36,691 nucleotides of DNA, taken from contig JAALOD010000019.1 of the NCBI GenBank assembly GCA_013372845.1, forward strand, positions 1 to 36,691, given 5' to 3'. Numbering within the stretch: position 1 is the stretch's first letter; each line of letters begins with the position of its first letter. Source of the DNA: Candidatus Udaeobacter sp. (GTDB lineage Bacteria; Verrucomicrobiota; Verrucomicrobiia; Chthoniobacterales; UBA10450). Below are positions 31,845 to 36,691 of the stretch, piece after piece. The notes under the pieces are model-generated. The model was not told the DNA's origin. It worked only from the letters and a program-made list of their open reading frames with translations, and ran no database searches. The position numbers were made by a program, and so were the translations under genes.

Positions 31845-33281
31845 ATGGAAATCCCGGCTACAATTTTCACTATCCCCACCTATCGTCTGCGTGATGTGCC
31901 GGAAACCGTCGAACGCTACGACGAAAATTTCTGGCTAAACGGAAACGAGGTTGCACTCATCGTCTTCGACGATTCGAGCCTGGTTAATCACCACAAGTAC
32001 TACGCACAGCTCGAAGCGACGCGCACTGGCAACCCGCTTTATTATGTCGGTCCGCGGGAGAAAGAACAGTTCATCCAGCTCCTCTTGCATCGTCTGCGCG
32101 AGCCGAAACTTGAAGGGCCTGTTCGCAATCTCTTCCGCCCAAGCTACGGCGGGAACCGGAACTTCACGCTTATGTATTCGTTAGGCGCGTTCCTCGTCTC
32201 TTCGGATGACGACATGCGGCCAAGCGCATTGATCGAACACAGCCCGGAAAGTCTGGCCCCCGATGAAATTTGCCGTGGCAAGCTGATGAAAGCCAGAGCG
32301 GGAGGATTCGAGGAGAGGTCGTTCGATCTGCTCACCGCATTTAATGATGTGCTCGGCAAGACCGTCCGCGATCTGCCAGGCAACTATGAGAAAGGCGATC
32401 TCGTCACAGATACGTCGATGGACTTGGAGACGAACACGACAGAGACCTTTTCGCGCGAAAACTCGCTCATCCTCCACCGGGGAAAAGTTCCCGCCAAAGC
32501 AGTGGTCAAGATTGCGCAGACGTTCCGGACCGGCACGAACGATATCGATGCCCTCGATTACGTCGAGATGTTTCTGGATGATGAGCAGCAGCTCGATCCC
32601 TATTCCCTCAACGATGTGTATGCGCTAGTGAACTTTCGCCCGGTCGTTACGAACAACAATTGGCGGATCGATTGCGGCGTGGCTGCCTACGACAATCGGT
32701 ACGGCCTACCGCCATTCTTCCCCACGCGCTTGCGGTTTGAGGACTACATCTATCGCCTCTGGATCCAACAGTCGAAGATTGTGTCGGCGCATGTGGACGC
32801 CGCGCAACGTCACATGAAGAACAACTACATGCGGAATCCGCTGGCAATGGAGGTGTTCAATGAAGAGCTCTGCTCCCTGCTGAAACGCAGAATCAAAGAC
32901 AGCGTCTTCCACCGTGACGATCTCAGCATCGCGTTCCATTACGCTGGCGACGTAGCGCTGGAAGAATCCGAAGCAATCCTGAGGAAAGTCACTGCGGTGC
33001 ACAAACGGGTGCTTGCGGGCGCAGACCGCGCGCATGATCCAAAACGCGCGCTCGCGCTTCGTGCCTTCGCCGCCAATCTGGCAAAATCCTTCTACGGATT
33101 CGAACCCGATTTCTTTCAACAAAACGTCTCGCGGATTGTGGAGGACGTGATCAGCCAGATTCGCGGGTCACTCGAGCTGTGGCCGACGTTAGTGGAAATT
33201 TGTTATTTCCGAAAAGATAAAGCGCCCCTGCCGAGAACCCGCGTCCGGAACCAGCCGCGAAATAACGGCAAATCGCGATAA
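31845..33281 (+). CDS. GT-A-fold glycosyltransferase-like protein within the kdp island
   Basis: This 478-residue soluble protein begins with a family-2-like nucleotide-sugar binding half: IFTIPTYRLRDVPETVERY, then LIVFDDSS (41-45) and a DDD motif at 121-123 in AFLVSSDDDMRP, the expected metal/UDP-sugar site. A possible catalytic segment is RFEDYIYRLW, with Glu299-Asp300. The C-terminal part (about 330-460) is helical. No signal peptide or membrane helix is seen. It starts 18 nt after kdpA2 and ends 74 nt before kdpD. The acceptor is unknown. Synthesis of a sugar-based compatible solute or a sugar-modified envelope component under K+ or osmotic stress would fit the context, but both are inference. 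Confidence 0.7.
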   Translation: MEIPATIFTIPTYRLRDVPETVERYDENFWLNGNEVALIVFDDSSLVNHHKYYAQLEATRTGNPLYYVGPREKEQFIQLLLHRLREPKLEGPVRNLFRPSYGGNRNFTLMYSLGAFLVSSDDDMRPSALIEHSPESLAPDEICRGKLMKARAGGFEERSFDLLTAFNDVLGKTVRDLPGNYEKGDLVTDTSMDLETNTTETFSRENSLILHRGKVPAKAVVKIAQTFRTGTNDIDALDYVEMFLDDEQQLDPYSLNDVYALVNFRPVVTNNNWRIDCGVAAYDNRYGLPPFFPTRLRFEDYIYRLWIQQSKIVSAHVDAAQRHMKNNYMRNPLAMEVFNEELCSLLKRRIKDSVFHRDDLSIAFHYAGDVALEESEAILRKVTAVHKRVLAGADRAHDPKRALALRAFAANLAKSFYGFEPDFFQQNVSRIVEDVISQIRGSLELWPTLVEICYFRKDKAPLPRTRVRNQPRNNGKSR

Positions 33282-33355
33282 CCAGAACGTTCTCTGCTTC
33301 GCAGGGTCGCCCGGTGTAACTGGAATCGATTGCAACCAAAGCGTAGAATTACCGC

Positions 33356-35983
33356 ATGAGCGAGGCCGAACGGCCTGATCCAGATGCGTTGCTCGCGCAA
33401 TTGAAGCGCGAAGAAGTGAAGTCCACCCGAGGGAAGCTGAAGATTTTCTTCGGGATGTCGCCCGGCGTGGGGAAGACCTATGCCATGTTACAAGCGGCAC
33501 GGCAGAAACAAGCGGAAGGATGCGAGGTGGTGGTCGGGATTGTAGAAACACACGGTCGCAAGGAAACCGAAGCGTTGCTGGAAGGAATGCCGATCATGCC
33601 GCGGACGCAGATCGAGTATCGCGGAACGAAGCTCGACGAGATGGATCTCGATGCGATCCTCACCTGGCATCCCGGTCTCGCAGTTGTCGATGAACTGGCA
33701 CACACCAACGCACCTGGCTCGCGTCACCCGAAGCGTTACCAGGATGTGCTCGAACTGCTCGATGCCGGCATTAGTGTTTACACCACGCTCAACGTCCAGC
33801 ACGTCGCCAGCCGTAGCGATGTCGTCCGTCAGATCAGTGGTATTTCGGTCCACGAAACAGTTCCTGATACTGTTCTCGATCTTGCCGACGAAATCATTCT
33901 TGTCGATCTAACGCCGGAGCAACTGCGGGCGCGCTTAGCCGAAGGAAAAGTGTATCTCGGCGAGCGCGCAGAGTGGGCGGCGCGAAATTTCTTCCGTGAA
34001 AGCAACCTGACCGCCTTGCGCGAAATGGCGTTGCGGCTGGTGGCCGAACATGTCGATCGCGATCTGCGCGACATTATGCAGGTGGAGCGGATCGCTGGTC
34101 CGTGGAAAAGCGGCGATCGTCTGCTCGTCGCAGTCAGCGCGAGTCCTTACTCGGAGAGATTGATTCGCTACACGCGCCGGTTGGCGGCATCGATGGAAGC
34201 TTCCTGGGTCGTCGCGAACATCGAGCGACCGCGCCCGCTTTCGCAAGAGGAGCAAACACGCCTGACTCGCTACCTCGCGCTCGCGCGCCAACTGGGCGCG
34301 GAAGTAATTTCCACGCCCGGTACCGATATCGGCGGGGCCCTGCTCCGTATCGCCCGTGAACACAACGTCACTCAGATCGTTATCGGCAAGCCGCTCGGCT
34401 CGCGATGGACAAGCTTTTGGAAACGCGACCCGTTGCGCTGGCTGATGCGCAACAGCGGGAACATCGACATCCACATGATTCCGGCTGACGAATCGGCGCG
34501 GCCGCGCCATGAACCAATCGAGGAGCGTCTCGCGCGCGCACCGTGGCGCGACTTTGGCGTCGCACTCGTTATCGCGGCGGTCGTTACCGCCTTGTCCTTG
34601 TCGATCTTCGATTACACTGGCTACTGGGCCGTTTCGCTTTTCTTTTTGCTCGCCGTCGTTCTCGCCGCCACACGATTACCACGGTGGCCGACGCTTTTTC
34701 TCGCCGCGCTCAGCGCGTTCCTTTGGGATTTTCTCTTCATCCCTCCGCGTTTCACTTTTTATATCACCCACCTCCACGACTTCTTGATGTTCGGCGCCTA
34801 TTTCGTGATCGCGCTTGTCATCGGTCACCTCGCGACAAAATTACGCGAGCGCGAACAATCGGAGCGCCGGCGTGAAGAACGGGCCACCGCGCTTTACCGT
34901 TTCACACGAGCCCTCGCTGCCAGCCGCGATCTCGATGAAGCCCTGCCGAAAGTTTTGGCGCTTATCAAAGAAACTTTCGAAGCTGATGCAGTGGTTTGGC
35001 TGCACGACGAGAGCGGCCTTTCTTGTCATCCGGCGAGCACGTTCGCGCCATCGAGCAAAGATGAAAGCGTCGCCGTCTGGGCGTTTCAAAAAAAACAAAG
35101 CGCCGGAAGATCGACCGAGACATTGCCGGATGCCGACGCATTGCACATCCCGCTTGTCACCGGCGACCGCGCCGAAGGTGTGCTGACCGTGCATCTCGCA
35201 AACCCGCCAACGATGGAACAACGCGAGTTGCTCGACGCCTTTGCTGCGCAGCTCGCCCTCTTTGTGAACAAAGAGCGTGCCCTGGAAGAAAGCCGCGCCG
35301 CGCAAGTTGCCCATCAGTCGCAGAAATTGCAAAAGACGCTTTTCGATTCTGTCTCGCATGAATTGAAAACGCCGCTTGCCGCCATGACAGCGGCTTTGCA
35401 GCAGCCGCAGCCCGACCGCGCCGAGTTGCAACAAGCCGTCCGCCGTCTTACCCGCACGGTCGATCATTTGCTTGACGCAACGCGTTTGGAATCGGGCCTT
35501 CTTCAGCCCAGGCGGGAATGGTGCGAACCGGGCGAACTTGTGCGCGAGGCAGTGGCGATGTCGGGATTAAAGGAAAGCGCGGTCCGAGTAAATATCGCCA
35601 AAAATCTTCCAACTATTTCAGTGGACGCGCACTTGATTCAACAAGCGCTGGGCGCGTTACTCTCGAATGCGGCCGGTCACGCCAGGAACGACCAGCCGAT
35701 CGAAGTGAACGCGGCGCGCGACGACTCGATGCTTGTGATTTCCGTGGCTGATCACGGGGCGGGTCTTGCGCCCGGTGAGGAAAATAGAGTCTTTGAAAAA
35801 TTCTATCGCGGTCCCGGCACCGCACCTGGCGGTCTCGGCCTTGGCCTTTCCATCGCGCGCCAACTGGTCGAGGCGCACTCCGGGGAGATCGTCGCGCAAA
35901 ATCGAGAAGAAGGCGGCTCGCGCTTTTCGATTCGCCTTCCCATCGGCGAACCGATGCAATTGCCCAATGAAGCGACCGCATGA
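33356..35983 (+). CDS. kdpD: sensor histidine kinase KdpD
   Basis: KdpD senses K+ limitation and osmotic conditions and phosphorylates KdpE. The 875-residue protein has the full layout: KdpD N-terminal domain with Walker A GMSPGVGKT at 33-41 and the DELAHTN Walker B-like block at about 112; a USP-like domain (about 250-380, VIGKPLGS); four transmembrane helices of the DUF4118 region (about 398-495); a GAF domain (about 515-640); HisKA with phospho-acceptor His668 in SHELKTP; and the ATPase domain with SNAAGHARN, DHGAG and GLGLGLSIA. The ATG at 33356 has no clear ribosome binding site. Its end overlaps the kdpE start. Confidence 0.97.
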   Translation: MSEAERPDPDALLAQLKREEVKSTRGKLKIFFGMSPGVGKTYAMLQAARQKQAEGCEVVVGIVETHGRKETEALLEGMPIMPRTQIEYRGTKLDEMDLDAILTWHPGLAVVDELAHTNAPGSRHPKRYQDVLELLDAGISVYTTLNVQHVASRSDVVRQISGISVHETVPDTVLDLADEIILVDLTPEQLRARLAEGKVYLGERAEWAARNFFRESNLTALREMALRLVAEHVDRDLRDIMQVERIAGPWKSGDRLLVAVSASPYSERLIRYTRRLAASMEASWVVANIERPRPLSQEEQTRLTRYLALARQLGAEVISTPGTDIGGALLRIAREHNVTQIVIGKPLGSRWTSFWKRDPLRWLMRNSGNIDIHMIPADESARPRHEPIEERLARAPWRDFGVALVIAAVVTALSLSIFDYTGYWAVSLFFLLAVVLAATRLPRWPTLFLAALSAFLWDFLFIPPRFTFYITHLHDFLMFGAYFVIALVIGHLATKLREREQSERRREERATALYRFTRALAASRDLDEALPKVLALIKETFEADAVVWLHDESGLSCHPASTFAPSSKDESVAVWAFQKKQSAGRSTETLPDADALHIPLVTGDRAEGVLTVHLANPPTMEQRELLDAFAAQLALFVNKERALEESRAAQVAHQSQKLQKTLFDSVSHELKTPLAAMTAALQQPQPDRAELQQAVRRLTRTVDHLLDATRLESGLLQPRREWCEPGELVREAVAMSGLKESAVRVNIAKNLPTISVDAHLIQQALGALLSNAAGHARNDQPIEVNAARDDSMLVISVADHGAGLAPGEENRVFEKFYRGPGTAPGGLGLGLSIARQLVEAHSGEIVAQNREEGGSRFSIRLPIGEPMQLPNEATA

Positions 35984-36657
35984 AACCGGTCGCATTGATT
36001 GTCGATGACGAACCACAGATTCGGCGGCTGCTGAGAGTTGTCCTCGAAGGCGAGAACTACCAAGTGCAGGAGGCCGAGAATGGCCAGCAGGGCTTAACTG
36101 AGATCGCGAATCGCCGTCCCGCGATCATTCTGCTCGATCTTGGTCTTCCCGATATGGAGGGACTCGAGGTGTTGAAACGTTTGCGTGAATGGAGTGAAGC
36201 GCCCGTGCTCGTTCTTTCTGTGCGCGATGACGAACAGAGCAAAGTGGCCGCGCTCGATTCAGGCGCGGAAGACTACGTCACCAAACCTTTCAGCACGGCG
36301 GAATTACTCGCACGTCTGCGCGCTGCGCAACGTAAGACGCGGCCTGAAGAAGAAGTTTCCATCTTCAAAAGTGGCAATCTAATTGTTGATCTTACGGCGC
36401 GGGTGGTGAAACGCGCCGGTCATGAAATCAAGCTCACGGCAACCGAGTATGCGCTGCTCCGATTATTCGTTAGGCATCCTGGTCGCGTCCTCACCCATCG
36501 CTACATCCTTCGCGAAATCTGGGGCCCGAAATCGGAAGAACATCGGCAGTATCTGCGCGTTTACGTTACGCATCTGAGGCAAAAAATTGAGCCCGATCCG
36601 ACCAAGCCATCTCTAATCAGGACGGAACCGGGAATCGGGTATCGTTTCGCAGGCTAA
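35980..36657 (+). CDS. kdpE: response regulator KdpE
   Basis: KdpE is the OmpR/PhoB-type DNA-binding regulator that activates kdp transcription. The 225-residue protein has an N-terminal receiver with the acidic pair at Asp9-Asp10, phospho-acceptor Asp53 (LLDLGLPD) and the YVTKPF lysine, then a winged-helix domain (about 130-225) with LTATEYALLRLFVRHPGRVLT-type sequence and GIGYRF at the end. Its ATG overlaps the kdpD stop (ATGA), so sensor and regulator are translationally coupled. A KdpE-binding site would be expected before 23294, but I cannot point to one. The last 34 nt of the window hold no feature I can identify. Confidence 0.97.
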   Translation: MKPVALIVDDEPQIRRLLRVVLEGENYQVQEAENGQQGLTEIANRRPAIILLDLGLPDMEGLEVLKRLREWSEAPVLVLSVRDDEQSKVAALDSGAEDYVTKPFSTAELLARLRAAQRKTRPEEEVSIFKSGNLIVDLTARVVKRAGHEIKLTATEYALLRLFVRHPGRVLTHRYILREIWGPKSEEHRQYLRVYVTHLRQKIEPDPTKPSLIRTEPGIGYRFAG

Positions 36658-36691
36658 CCACTCCGATCGTTCCTGAGGGGAAGAAACCGCT

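Noticed and set aside
1-36691. tRNA, rRNA, CRISPR, integrase or transposase genes
   Set aside because: No cloverleaf-like sequence, repeat-spacer array or mobile-element protein was found by reading the spacers and frames.

Overview
The window looks like a chromosomal segment of a Verrucomicrobiota bacterium, probably a soil-type Spartobacteria/Chthoniobacterales relative. This is inferred from gene content, not from a marker gene. The clues are a stand-alone SWIB-domain protein, a GreA with a Chlamydia-like N-terminal extension of about 450 residues, a protein resembling the exosortase-associated TIGR04073 family, a CitMHS_2-type antiporter, BBP2-like porin architecture, and few Shine-Dalgarno motifs. 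I see no rRNA, tRNA, CRISPR array, transposase or prophage gene.

Layout. 1-2.4 kb (minus strand): a partial secreted protein, a periplasmic thioredoxin-like protein, the SWIB protein with a hairpin terminator, and a response regulator/PP2C phosphatase. 2.5-6.7 kb (plus): a proline-rich lipoprotein, aroA, cmk, a plsC-type acyltransferase, a small membrane protein and a coiled-coil protein with a doubtful 5' end. 6.7-9.5 kb (minus): one polypeptide joining an MBL-fold exonuclease to an ATP-dependent DNA ligase. 9.5-15.8 kb (plus): a secreted unknown, then a close-packed run of STAS protein, GAF/PP2C phosphatase, grpE, dnaJ, HMG-CoA lyase-like enzyme and rsmE. 15.9-17.8 kb (minus): long greA. 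17.9-19.3 kb (plus): TerC and the TIGR04073-like protein. 19.3-20.5 kb (minus): an acidic protein of unknown function. 20.7-23.2 kb (plus): a TrmA/RlmD-type RNA methyltransferase carrying an in-frame palindromic insertion, and a Na+/H+ antiporter-like protein.

23.3-36.7 kb is a colinear 13.4-kb potassium island: two overlapping micro-ORFs, kdpF, kdpA, kdpB, kdpC, a porin with an N-terminal coiled coil, a third micro-ORF, a second divergent kdpA, a GT-A-type glycosyltransferase, kdpD and kdpE. A canonical Kdp system (KdpFABC pump, KdpDE sensor/regulator) is therefore interleaved with an extra K+-translocating subunit, an outer-membrane pore, a sugar transferase and three membrane peptides of about 27-37 residues. 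This extended island is the most interesting part of the window.

A second theme is the spacers. Several intergenic gaps carry short degenerate tandem arrays with periods of 6, 7 or 9 nt, often directly before a start codon. Many starts have no evident ribosome binding site, so several start choices are tentative and are flagged.
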